NCBI RefSeq assembly: GCF_030563405.1
Contig: NZ_CP130749.1
Coordinates: 248,001-312,000, forward strand
Length of the DNA: 64,000 nt
From: Vibrio sp. SNU_ST1
GTDB lineage: Bacteria; Pseudomonadota; Gammaproteobacteria; Enterobacterales; Vibrionaceae
Direction of reading: 5' to 3'
Every line of letters starts with the position of its first letter. Within the stretch, counting starts at the first letter, position 1. The notes below the pieces were generated by a model. The model had not been told where the DNA came from and did no database searches. It was given only the letters and a program-made list of their open reading frames with translations. The position numbers were made by a program, and so were the translations under genes. Positions 26,853 to 35,098 of the stretch are shown piece after piece.

Positions 26853-27854
26853 ATGAAATTGATTAAAAATAAAATTATTGCTGGTGTCACTATTGTAGCA
26901 ACAGCGGTGTTATCTCATACCGCGGCAGCAGCGAATTTTAAAATGGCTATCGGCGATGCTGCTGGTGGTACGCAGTGGGAACTAGCGACCTCATTCTCTG
27001 AACTGATGGAGCAAAAAACAGACGGTAAAGTGAAAATCGATCTGTTCCCCAACGGCCAATTAGGCAACGAGCAAGACACCGTAAACGATGCGGCAATCGG
27101 CTTACTCGACTTCTCCGTATTGGCGATCAATAACGTAACGCCTTTCTCTCCAACGGTTGGTCTACTGACTATGCCTTACGTCATTCAAAGTGCAGAAGAA
27201 GCGGTGTTATTAACTCAAGGGCAAGTAGGTCAAGATCTTGTCGATAACACCATTCGTGATGCCGGCGTTCGCATCGTAGGTTGGGCTTATTCTGGCTTTA
27301 GGGTTCTGACTAACTCTAAAAAATCAGTGGCATCACCTGCGGATCTAAAAGGACTAGTGATTCGTGTACCTCGTAATGAAATCATGATTGCTTCGTACCA
27401 AGCATGGGGTGTAAACCCAACACCAATGGCGTGGTCTGAGACTTTCACTGGCCTGCAACAAGGCGTGGTAGATGGACAAGATAACCCTTACATCACAGTG
27501 CACGCGATGAAGTTCAACGAAGTACAAAAGTACGTGACCAACATTCGCTACATTTTCTCTCTAGAACCTCTAATCGTGAGTGAAACGGTCTTCCAACAAC
27601 AGACACCTGAAATGCAAAAGATCATCCTTGAAGCAGGTCAGGAAGCGACAGAGCACAGCTTTGCTTATCTAGAAAACACAGAAAACAAGATTCGCGAAGA
27701 GCTACAAGCGAAAGGCATGGTATTCACAGACCCAGCAGACAACGAGCAAGAGTGGATAAGCAAGGTGACTAAGTCAGTCTGGCCTAAGTTCTACTCAAGC
27801 ATTGGAGGCAAAGACAAGTTAGACGACGTTCTTGAGTTACTTGGTAGAAAGTAA
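26853..27854 (+). CDS. tauK: TRAP transporter substrate-binding protein, probably for taurine
   Basis: A DctP-type periplasmic binding protein of about 333 residues. The start at 26853 gives a clean Sec signal peptide (MKLIKNKIIAGVTIVATAVL..., cleaved after AAA); an upstream ATG at 26832 would add seven residues. Family features are GGTQWELATSFSELMEQKTDG near the mature N-terminus, the G-Q-L-G motif in FPNGQLGNEQDT, and the P-A-D-L-K-G-L stretch with RVPRNEIM, whose Arg normally holds the ligand carboxylate or sulfonate. It is the first of three TRAP genes between tauY and the Cache gene, the same order as tauKLM. A strong hairpin separates it from tauL, which may favour high expression of this subunit. 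Confidence 0.82.
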   Translation: MKLIKNKIIAGVTIVATAVLSHTAAAANFKMAIGDAAGGTQWELATSFSELMEQKTDGKVKIDLFPNGQLGNEQDTVNDAAIGLLDFSVLAINNVTPFSPTVGLLTMPYVIQSAEEAVLLTQGQVGQDLVDNTIRDAGVRIVGWAYSGFRVLTNSKKSVASPADLKGLVIRVPRNEIMIASYQAWGVNPTPMAWSETFTGLQQGVVDGQDNPYITVHAMKFNEVQKYVTNIRYIFSLEPLIVSETVFQQQTPEMQKIILEAGQEATEHSFAYLENTENKIREELQAKGMVFTDPADNEQEWISKVTKSVWPKFYSSIGGKDKLDDVLELLGRK

Positions 27855-27865
27855 CGATTAGATTC

Positions 27866-27923
27866 GCCCTATCTGCTGTTCTGCGCTACTTAATCACCTA
27901 GCGATAGAACAGTGAGATAGGGC
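27866..27923 (+). other. Long intercistronic hairpin, tauK-tauL
   Basis: A 58-nt stem-loop lies 12 bp after the tauK stop: outer arms gccctatct / agatagggc, middle arms ctgttct / agaacag, inner arms cgcta / tagcg, with one- or two-base bulges between them (21 pairs). No T run follows, so it is not a classical terminator. It may protect the tauK transcript from 3' decay or reduce read-through. Confidence 0.75.
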
Positions 27924-28018
27924 ATTTACATGGCTGTACTCGTTGATCTGTTCTGTACCTGATCTTTTTAGGACCGTGAGCGACTGGTTGTCATGTGGAA
28001 ATCAACATTGGAGGTTAT

Positions 28019-28561
28019 ATGTCAGTCGCTAAAACAATAAAAAAGCATTTAAACAACATTGAGGAATATACATGTTGTCTGCTGCTCGCAAGCTTTGTCC
28101 TATTGCTGTTCACACAAATCCTTACTCGTCAGTTCTTTGATTACTCTATCCCTTGGGGGGATGAGGTCTCTACTTACATGTTCGTTTGGTTTGCTTATCT
28201 AGGGGCTGTTGTGGCTGCCAAGATGTCGGCGCATAACCGAGTGAGCTTCCACTTCAAATTCTTTCCGCCAATTGTGCAGACCGTGAGTGAAACCATCGCT
28301 GACTTCTTATGGCTCTGTTTCAACGGCTACTTCGTTTACCTCAGCTACGACTTCGTGTTCAACAAAATGAATCTGTTTTGGAAGTCTCAAACCACAGGTA
28401 TCCCGATGAAGTACTTCTACATGATTTTACCTATCGCGTTTTCACTGATGATGATTCGAATTATCTGGAACAACTATGAGCGTTTATTCAAAGGCGCAAC
28501 CAACGAAGATCCGGAAGTTAAAGAACTGCGCAAAATGACGGCACAAAAATCGACGCAGTAG
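28019..28561 (+). CDS. tauL: TRAP transporter small membrane subunit
   Basis: A 180-residue DctQ-type protein with four predicted membrane helices. The typical pattern of an interfacial charged motif after helix 1 is seen (LTRQFFDYSIPWGDEVSTY), where the family usually has R-Y-x-F-N-x-x-x-x-W-x-E-E. The start at 28019 is chosen because GGAGG lies five bases before it; the GTG at 27995 lacks one. DctQ subunits pair with the large DctM subunit, whose gene begins 37 bp downstream. Substrate specificity (taurine) is inferred from the neighbouring tauXY and xsc. Confidence 0.85.
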   Translation: MSVAKTIKKHLNNIEEYTCCLLLASFVLLLFTQILTRQFFDYSIPWGDEVSTYMFVWFAYLGAVVAAKMSAHNRVSFHFKFFPPIVQTVSETIADFLWLCFNGYFVYLSYDFVFNKMNLFWKSQTTGIPMKYFYMILPIAFSLMMIRIIWNNYERLFKGATNEDPEVKELRKMTAQKSTQ

Positions 28562-28598
28562 TCGTCACAGAGAATAGTCGTAATAGAGAGATGTAATA

Positions 28599-29939
28599 AT
28601 GGAATCCTATTTAACTCTAATTTTATTTGGTGGCTTTTTAACCCTGTTAATCCTAGGTGCACCAATCACAGTTTCACTGGCCGGCGCTTCGATGGCGGCC
28701 TATATGTTGCTCGACAAAAATCCCATCGCTTTAGTACAAATCGCGTTTACCTCGGTGGGTAACTTCCCGTTAATGGCATTACCGGCCTTTGTTCTTGCTG
28801 GCGCATTAATGGAGGCGGCGGGTATCTCCAAACGTCTGGTGGATATTGCAGAGAGCTTAGCCGGGCCCGTAACAGGCGGACTTGGCGCGGCAACGGTAAT
28901 GGCATGTCTTTTCTTTGGTGCTATTTCGGGTTCAGGCCCTGCAACCACCGCCGCGGTAGGCATGTTAATGGTGCCTGCGATGGTGAAGCGTGACTACGAT
29001 AAGAGCTACGCATCGGCAGTTACGGCAGCATCCGGTGGGTTGGGAATTATCATCCCGCCATCTATTCCTTTGGTTATCTTTGGTATCTCTGCAATGGGCT
29101 TAATGGCGCCACCGGAAGCCATCGCTCAACACGGCCAGTTTGCTTCTTTATCGATTCCAAAGCTGTTTGTTGCTGGGGTTGTACCGGGCTTTATCATGGC
29201 GTCGACGCTGGTGGTAACCAACTACTTCATTGCTAAGCGCGAAGGCTATAAAGGGCTAACTGAAACGTGGTCATTTGGCGATGTAAGGCATTACTTACGT
29301 CGCGGGTTATGGTCGATCTTGGCGCCGTTCTTGATTCTTGGTGGTATCTACAGCGGCATGTTCACACCAACAGAATCTGCGGTTGTAGCGATATTCTATT
29401 CGTTGTTTGTGGGTGTGTTCATTCACCGCGAATTGTCGTTCAAAAGTGTGATGAAATCTCTATCAACCACGACGTGGATCACCGGACGCGTATTGTTAAT
29501 CCTCTTTGCTGCCACCGTGTTTGGACGCTTGTTGATTGAGCAAAAAATCCCAGTTGTTGTGGCGGAATCACTGCTCAGCTTCACCGACAATATGTACATG
29601 GTTTGGGCGCTGACGATTACCTTGCTGTTGTTCATAGGCATGTTTATGGAAACTTTAGCTGCGATCATGATCATTGTGCCAGTGCTGCTACCAATTATGT
29701 ACATGCTGGGTGCTGATCCTACTCACGTGGGCATCGTGGTGGTGTGTACCCTATCGATAGGTTTTGCAACGCCTCCACTTGGTGAAAATATCTTTGTCGC
29801 TTCAGGAATAGGCGGGGCTACGGTCGAGCAGATCACCGCTAAGATCCATCCCTTTGTTCTTGCATCCGTAGTGGGCGTGTTCGTTATCGCTTTCTTCCCA
29901 CAAATTACGCTTTGGCTACCGTCCTTAGTGGGCTATTAG
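28599..29939 (+). CDS. tauM: TRAP transporter large membrane subunit
   Basis: A 446-residue DctM-type permease with about twelve hydrophobic segments, which carries the sodium-driven transport pathway of TRAP systems. Family signatures are present: MACLFFGAISGSGPATTAAVG early, the GGLGIIIPPSIPLVIFG motif in the middle, and TPPLGENIFVASGI near the end. It is 37 bp downstream of tauL and followed 11 bp later by the Cache-domain gene, so all four appear co-transcribed. Specificity for taurine is inferred from the operon. Confidence 0.87.
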   Translation: MESYLTLILFGGFLTLLILGAPITVSLAGASMAAYMLLDKNPIALVQIAFTSVGNFPLMALPAFVLAGALMEAAGISKRLVDIAESLAGPVTGGLGAATVMACLFFGAISGSGPATTAAVGMLMVPAMVKRDYDKSYASAVTAASGGLGIIIPPSIPLVIFGISAMGLMAPPEAIAQHGQFASLSIPKLFVAGVVPGFIMASTLVVTNYFIAKREGYKGLTETWSFGDVRHYLRRGLWSILAPFLILGGIYSGMFTPTESAVVAIFYSLFVGVFIHRELSFKSVMKSLSTTTWITGRVLLILFAATVFGRLLIEQKIPVVVAESLLSFTDNMYMVWALTITLLLFIGMFMETLAAIMIIVPVLLPIMYMLGADPTHVGIVVVCTLSIGFATPPLGENIFVASGIGGATVEQITAKIHPFVLASVVGVFVIAFFPQITLWLPSLVGY

Positions 29940-29950
29940 GAGAGGTCACT

Positions 29951-30871
29951 ATGAATATATCAAGAATTATCCTTATTGGTTGTGCCGTATTTGCAGTGAT
30001 CAGTGGCATTGGATTACGTGCCGAACATTCAGAAACAGCGAAAGAAAACGAGCCAGTCAATGTGCTCGATATTTCAGAGCCTCATGTGGTCAGCGATGCT
30101 GAAAGAAGAGCCAAAACCCTGCTTGCGAAAGCGGTTATACATGTGCAAAAGGATGGCGATGAGAGCGTGAGTGACTTCATGAGCGATCCTGAATATATAG
30201 ATGGTGAGCTTTATGTGTTTGCTTTAGGCATTGATGGCCAATTCCTCGCCAGTGGCGGCTCTTCAATGGTGCTGGTGGGGGACAGTGTTTTGGACACTCA
30301 AGATGTTTACGGCAATCCTTTTTTCAGAGAAATGATCACTAAAGCGGTGCATAACGGTTTTGGCGAAGTTCAGTACCATTGGACTAACCCTACTGACCGC
30401 ATGGGTGAGCCTAAGACCACCTTCTTTGAACGTGTGGGCGATGTGATTGTGGCAGTGGGTTATTACCCAGAGCGTTCCAGTGCGGCCGAGGCTAAGAACC
30501 TACTGGCGAGAGCGATGACCGCAATTGTAGAGTCGGAGCAACAAAGCCTTGCTGAGTTTAATGACGCTGAAGGCAGCTTTGTGAAAGGGGACTTGTATGT
30601 GTTTGTGATGGATATGAACTCTGGAAAGCTGCTTGCACACGGTGTTTCTCCTGAACTTATCGGTCGTTCACACAGCGAAATCCTAAGTCCAGACGATAAA
30701 CCGATTCTTACTGAGATGTTGAATCTCGCGAAAGAAAACGGCCGAGGTGTTTACACCTATCGATGGTTGAATCCGCTGTCGAGTAAAGTCGAAACCAAGC
30801 ATACCTACTACCGAGTGATCGACAATAAGTTGGTTGGGGTTGGTTATTACACAAAATCAAACAACACGTAA
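29951..30871 (+). CDS. Exported protein with two Cache domains and no output domain
   Basis: A 306-residue protein beginning with a signal peptide or membrane anchor (NISRIILIGCAVFAVISGIGL), followed by two tandem copies of a single-Cache (Cache_2-like) domain of about 125 residues each. The copies align by sight: LLAKAVIHVQKDGDESVSDF with LLARAMTAIVESEQQSLAEF, GELYVFALGIDGQFLASGGS with GDLYVFVMDMNSGKLLAHGV, and VGYYPE with VGYYTK. ATG at 29951 has AGGAGAGG before it and lies 11 bp after the tauM stop. Cache domains bind small ligands outside the cytoplasm, usually as part of receptors. This one has no kinase, methyl-accepting or cyclase part, so it may present a ligand to another sensor or to the transporter (inference). 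Confidence 0.8.
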   Translation: MNISRIILIGCAVFAVISGIGLRAEHSETAKENEPVNVLDISEPHVVSDAERRAKTLLAKAVIHVQKDGDESVSDFMSDPEYIDGELYVFALGIDGQFLASGGSSMVLVGDSVLDTQDVYGNPFFREMITKAVHNGFGEVQYHWTNPTDRMGEPKTTFFERVGDVIVAVGYYPERSSAAEAKNLLARAMTAIVESEQQSLAEFNDAEGSFVKGDLYVFVMDMNSGKLLAHGVSPELIGRSHSEILSPDDKPILTEMLNLAKENGRGVYTYRWLNPLSSKVETKHTYYRVIDNKLVGVGYYTKSNNT

Positions 30872-31107
30872 AAGTGTTTCTAGTGAGCCCTCAGCCCAGT
30901 TAAATAAAGGGCTAGGGGCTAAAAATATGGGTGTGTGTAAAAAAGCAATTTAGTAAAATTCACAGTGTGAAATTTTTGTTGTGAAATTGTTTGAAAAATA
31001 CAAGTAGTATGAAATACATGGAAGCAACACAGTAAAGAACAATTTTGAAAAGGGTCAATCAGGATTTTTGACCTTAATGAAATTTAAAGCCGTACGAGGG
31101 ATAGACT

Positions 31108-31680
31108 ATGAATATGTTGACACTAGACAAAACAGAACTTCACAGAAACCATTCAACATTTATTGCTGAAGCTGTCTTTGCCGTCGAAATGGTGAAAGCA
31201 GATAAGCAACTCGAAAAACAGAAAATGGCAAAACAGTTGCTTGATACTCTATTTCCTCTTGAGGCTGGCTCACACGAAGACGCGGTGAGCTACGAGATTG
31301 ATTACCGACATGTTCAGGTTTACTTCAAAAACGGTGAGCACACAGGCCTGAAACGCGCTAAACACTTTGTGGCTTACACTGGTGATAAATCTAAGCCTTC
31401 AGCAATCCTATTCCGTGATGAAAGCGGTACACACGTTGAAGTGACAATCAGTGCTCGTAAAGGCACAGGCCGTCTGGAGTTGGTTGATATTCAAGATATC
31501 CAATTAGAGACGTGCACCACGTTTGGTCAAACAGAGGCTAGCCGCTCTTCTGGTATTCGTCACTGGGTGAGTTTAGTAAAAGGCGATGAAAGCGGCCGTC
31601 CAAACGCATCAAGTGAAGACAAAGAGTTCACGGCGAAGAATGGCGAAGACTATAACCTAGGTTTTTGCTTTGCGATCTAA
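31108..31680 (+). CDS. Free-standing homolog of the inserted beta domain of malate synthase G
   Basis: A soluble 190-residue protein. Residues 55-160 align with residues 186-304 of the GlcB encoded at 11683-13869: SHEDAVSYEI with [15 protein letters not shown] with LDNGE, HFVAYTGDKSKPSAILF with [24 protein letters not shown] with HIEIQID, and RHWVSLVKGD with [10 protein letters not shown]. This covers the beta domain inserted in the GlcB barrel and the first barrel strand after it. The acidic CEDS motif is replaced (TTFGQTEAS), and none of the barrel that carries the catalytic Arg, Glu and Asp is present, so it cannot be a malate synthase. The N-terminal 50 residues are helical. It has its own promoter region and terminator at the end of the taurine region. 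Function unknown. Confidence 0.75.
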   Translation: MNMLTLDKTELHRNHSTFIAEAVFAVEMVKADKQLEKQKMAKQLLDTLFPLEAGSHEDAVSYEIDYRHVQVYFKNGEHTGLKRAKHFVAYTGDKSKPSAILFRDESGTHVEVTISARKGTGRLELVDIQDIQLETCTTFGQTEASRSSGIRHWVSLVKGDESGRPNASSEDKEFTAKNGEDYNLGFCFAI

Positions 31681-31767
31681 TGTGCTGTCTTTGAAATGTG
31701 CAGTGCTGCTCTGCTAGACGTAGCACTGATATCTGAATACTGATTTCTCTTTTACCTTTGGTAATTT

Positions 31768-31793
31768 CCCCGCCCCTATAGCGGGGCTTTTTT
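31768..31793 (+). terminator. Rho-independent terminator
   Basis: A GC-rich stem ccccgc / gcgggg with a 7-nt loop followed by cttttttatt, 88 bp after the stop of the malate-synthase-domain gene. Confidence 0.85.
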
Positions 31794-31980
31794 ATTAGAG
31801 CTATAAATAAATCAGACTGCTGTTAATATTATCTATAGAAAGTTTAGATTAGATTTTACAGTGTGTCATTTTAATTTAACGTGTTGTATTTTAATGTTTT
31901 TGTCTATTTTTGTTATTCTCTTTTTGTTGGGTTAACTATAACAATCAAAGGTGGTCTGGGTAACTATTGAGCTAAAACTC

Positions 31981-32163
31981 AGTCAAAATGCTTCGACCTG
32001 TGCTATAATGCGCGCCTTGGGATTGAGCCAGTAAGTCCATTTATCACCAACCATTGTGATTTTATCGCCTCTATTTAGGTGGTGCGGCGAGCCAATCAAG
32101 TAGTAATTGGATATGGAGAGCGTCCTTATATTCGTTGATTCGGATATGCGAACATCATAATTT
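31981..32163 (+). promoter_or_regulatory. Extended -10 promoter and long leader of the BCCT gene
   Basis: A consensus -10 tataat (32004-32009) preceded by TGC forms an extended -10 element; a weak -35 (gtcaaa, 31982-31987) is 16 bp upstream. It is followed by a GC-rich start region (gcgcgcc) and an untranslated leader of about 145 nt containing several short inverted segments. I do not recognise a known riboswitch. The part of this gap before 31981 is AT-rich and holds only the preceding terminator. Confidence 0.6.
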
Positions 32164-33771
32164 ATGAGTTTTAAATCAAAAAAATACAGTATCGATTCTA
32201 CTGACTATCAAGTTGGTCAAGATAACGTCAGTAAATGGGGCATGGATGTCCATAACACCGTCTTCGTAGCCTCAGTAGGTTTGTCTCTTCTCTTCATCAT
32301 CACTCTTCTTGTTCTTCCTCCTGCAGATGCTAAAGCTGCAATTGATTCTATTAAGGGTGCTGTTTTATCTAAGTTTGACTTCCTGTTTATGTGGGGAGCT
32401 AACATCATGCTCGCTTTTGCTGTTGTTCTCGCATTTTCACCGTTGGGTAAGATTCGCCTAGGTGGCGAAGACGCGACGGCAGACTATTCAATGTCATCTT
32501 GGATTGCGATGCTATTCGCAGCAGGCATGGGCATTGGACTTATTTTCTGGGGTGTTGCAGAGCCGACCGCGTTCTTCACTAACTGGTTTGGCACGCCTTT
32601 GAATGCTGAACCTTTTACAGAAGCAGGCCGTGAACTGGCACTGGGTGCGACAGTCTTCCACTGGGGTTTTCATGCATGGGCTATCTATGGCATGACGGCA
32701 CTTTGCTTGGCGTACTTTGTTTACAACAAAGGCTTACCATTATCAATGCGTTCTGTGTTCTACCCAATTTTGGGTGAGCGAGTATGGGGCAAGACCGGTG
32801 ATGTAATTGATGTACTTACGGTACTGGTTACTCTGTTTGGCCTAGCGACTTCATTGGGTTTAGGTGGCACACAAGCAGCAAGTGGTATCAGCCACGTGTT
32901 CGGCTGGGAAAACAACATCTTCCTTCAGCAATCTATTATTGTTCTGATTATGGGTTTAGCGATCATCTCTGTTCTTCGTGGTATGGACGGTGGCGTTAAG
33001 TTCCTAAGTAACCTGAACATGGTGATTGCGTTTGTATTCCTTGGTTTAATTGCTGTTCTTAACTTCACAACAGTGCTTGATTCTGTGGCGACGGCTGCGA
33101 CTGGCTATGTGAAAAACATTGTAGCATTGAGCCAAAGCTCAGGCCGTGAAGACACAACATGGCTGCATGGTTGGACTGTGTTTTACTGGGCTTGGTGGGT
33201 TGCGTATGCACCATTCTTCGGTATGTTTGTAGCGCGTATTTCTAAAGGCCGTACGGTTCGTGAATTCCTGCTTTGCGTACTGATTATCCCAACATTGGTC
33301 ACTTCAGCTTGGATGTCTATTTTCGGTGGCGTGGCTATTGAGCAAGTGATTAATCATGTAGGGCAACTTGGCCTCGACCAAGGCATCACTGATGTCTCTC
33401 TAAGCTTGTTCTACATGCTAGATGCTTACTCGTTCGGTAGCATTCTGTCAGTTCTCGCAGTCGCACTGATCATTGTGTTCTTCGTTACAACGCTAGACTC
33501 AGGCTCAATCGTTATCGATGGCATGACGGCTGGTGGTAAGCTTGAAGTGCCAGTGAAACAGAAAGTGGTTTGGGCGGTTATCTCAGGTGCTATCGCAATG
33601 GTGATGTTGTGGATTGGTGGTACTCAATCTATCCAAGCTCTGCAATCGATCACGATTATTGCTGCACTGCCGTTTACGATCATTCTTCTGATTGGCTGTG
33701 TGAGTTTGTTGAAAGGCCTACTGACAGAAGTCGGTAAAGGGCAAGAAACCGTTACTCAAACTACAAAATAA
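32164..33771 (+). CDS. BCCT-family transporter
   Basis: A 535-residue betaine/carnitine/choline-type transporter with twelve predicted helices. The family's aromatic substrate box is present as WTVFYWAWWVAYAPFFGMFV, and GMGIGLIFWGVAEP matches the sodium/substrate region of helices 3-4. BCCT proteins take up quaternary ammonium compounds (glycine betaine, choline, DMSP) for osmoprotection, usually coupled to sodium or protons. The extension after the last helix is short (about 15 residues), so the long osmosensing C-terminal tail of BetP is absent. The substrate is not known. It could also serve sulfonium or taurine-like compounds given the neighbourhood, but no evidence beyond position supports that. 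Confidence 0.9.
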   Translation: MSFKSKKYSIDSTDYQVGQDNVSKWGMDVHNTVFVASVGLSLLFIITLLVLPPADAKAAIDSIKGAVLSKFDFLFMWGANIMLAFAVVLAFSPLGKIRLGGEDATADYSMSSWIAMLFAAGMGIGLIFWGVAEPTAFFTNWFGTPLNAEPFTEAGRELALGATVFHWGFHAWAIYGMTALCLAYFVYNKGLPLSMRSVFYPILGERVWGKTGDVIDVLTVLVTLFGLATSLGLGGTQAASGISHVFGWENNIFLQQSIIVLIMGLAIISVLRGMDGGVKFLSNLNMVIAFVFLGLIAVLNFTTVLDSVATAATGYVKNIVALSQSSGREDTTWLHGWTVFYWAWWVAYAPFFGMFVARISKGRTVREFLLCVLIIPTLVTSAWMSIFGGVAIEQVINHVGQLGLDQGITDVSLSLFYMLDAYSFGSILSVLAVALIIVFFVTTLDSGSIVIDGMTAGGKLEVPVKQKVVWAVISGAIAMVMLWIGGTQSIQALQSITIIAALPFTIILLIGCVSLLKGLLTEVGKGQETVTQTTK

Positions 33772-33824
33772 ATTGTGAATTAAGTAAGTCACTAGATAGG
33801 GATTTACTGTACTCAGCATGATTC

Positions 33825-33860
33825 AAAGCTCTCTTGTACTTGGTGCAAGGGAGCTTTTTT
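33825..33860 (+). terminator. Rho-independent terminator of the BCCT gene
   Basis: Arms agctctcttg / caagggagct with one G-T pair, a loop of about 9 nt and six T residues. It is placed 54 bp after the BCCT stop codon. Confidence 0.88.
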
Positions 33861-33890
33861 ATGTCGTAGAAGAAATCAGAGACAAGATAA

Positions 33891-33928
33891 AAAAGAGCCA
33901 CAAGTGAATCATCACTTGTGGCTCTTTT
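33891..33928. terminator. Bidirectional terminator of the M14 peptidase gene
   Basis: A perfect 17-bp inverted repeat (aaaagagccacaagtga and its complement) around a 4-nt loop, flanked by A and T runs. On the minus strand it ends the peptidase transcript. Confidence 0.92.
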
Positions 33929-33996
33929 AGTTCTTAGTTCTAGGCACTAGGTTCAAAGTATTAGCTACTAGGTTCCAGTTATTAGCTGATATTCGC

Positions 33997-34923
33997 TTAC
34001 GCGTTCAGTTCGTGCTGAATAACGTAATCCAAAGCACCGACTACCGCAGCAACTTGAGCATCGTTACACTCTTCGTCTGTTACTTTGTCGCTGTCTGGGT
34101 AAACCTCTGTGGTTGTACCGTACTTACAGTCAGTCACGCCGCCACATAAGCCAAGCTTCTTCATTGGATAGTTGATCACGCCGTGTTGAGTGACGTCTGA
34201 ACCAATGATCTTGCCTTCGTCATCCGCAGGCGCAATGTGAGTGACTTGCTCTACTGACTTAATTACCGCTGCTTGGAATTCTGGCTGTGGGTTTTCAGTA
34301 TCACCCACCGTGTAGAAACCGTCTGGGATCATACCTTCGATGTACTCAATACCGTCACGTGCTGCGAGTGCCGGTCGGAATTCAGTTTCATCAGAGTCTG
34401 TCGTCTCATGCAGGTCAACGTGAACCAATACTTCTGGTAGAGACGCAACTAAAGCACGTAGGTTTGCTGATTCTTCTGCTGGTGTACCTTCGTAGAAAGA
34501 GCGATTTGGATCAACAGCATTTGGGTTCCAGCGGTTGATCACTTCGTAACCCCAAGGGCTCACACATGGTGCTATAACAATGTTGAAGTGCGCCGTGTAT
34601 TTTTCTGCTTGAGTTGCAGCGAATTTGATCGCGCCATGCACACCACTGGTTTCGTAACCGTGAACACCACCGGTTACCAGAATCGTCGGCTTTGACTCGT
34701 CCCAGTTTTTGCTCTTGATTGCGAAGAGTGGGAAGCGATTTTCGTCGTAGCTCAGCGCGCCATATTGTTCGATGTCAAAACGATCTGCTAGTGCTTTAAT
34801 CTTTGGTACAACTTCTTGTTGGTATTTACGCTTAACCGTTCTTTGAGCTAACCATGCTTCACGTTCTGCTTGTTGCCACTTTTGTCCTGGATTACCAATC
34901 GGGTAGGTAGATTCACTTTTCAT
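33997..34923 (-). CDS. M14-family zinc metallopeptidase
   Basis: A 308-residue cytoplasmic protein of the M14 carboxypeptidase / succinylglutamate-desuccinylase superfamily. The first zinc ligands are in GGVHGYETSGVHGA (H-x-x-E) and the third in VHVDLHETTDSDE (His). The ARG-NR substrate-contact region is represented by INRWNPNAVDPNRSFYEG. No signal peptide is seen, which separates it from secreted digestive carboxypeptidases. Bacterial cytosolic members act on amino-acid conjugates or peptides; the substrate here is unknown. It is a single gene between strong terminators. Confidence 0.85.
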   Translation of the reverse strand: MKSESTYPIGNPGQKWQQAEREAWLAQRTVKRKYQQEVVPKIKALADRFDIEQYGALSYDENRFPLFAIKSKNWDESKPTILVTGGVHGYETSGVHGAIKFAATQAEKYTAHFNIVIAPCVSPWGYEVINRWNPNAVDPNRSFYEGTPAEESANLRALVASLPEVLVHVDLHETTDSDETEFRPALAARDGIEYIEGMIPDGFYTVGDTENPQPEFQAAVIKSVEQVTHIAPADDEGKIIGSDVTQHGVINYPMKKLGLCGGVTDCKYGTTTEVYPDSDKVTDEECNDAQVAAVVGALDYVIQHELNA

Positions 34924-35098
34924 CTATACTTTTTCTTTTATGTTCGTGAAAGATTAAGACAGATTATTCCTGTCTAACAGAGACAGCAATAGAAAACACA
35001 ACTTGTGACTTTATTTTTTATAGACTCATAACTTTGATGAGTGAATTGATGGTGTTACATTTTATTGATGGTTCAATTCTTTATAAAGAGACAACAAA

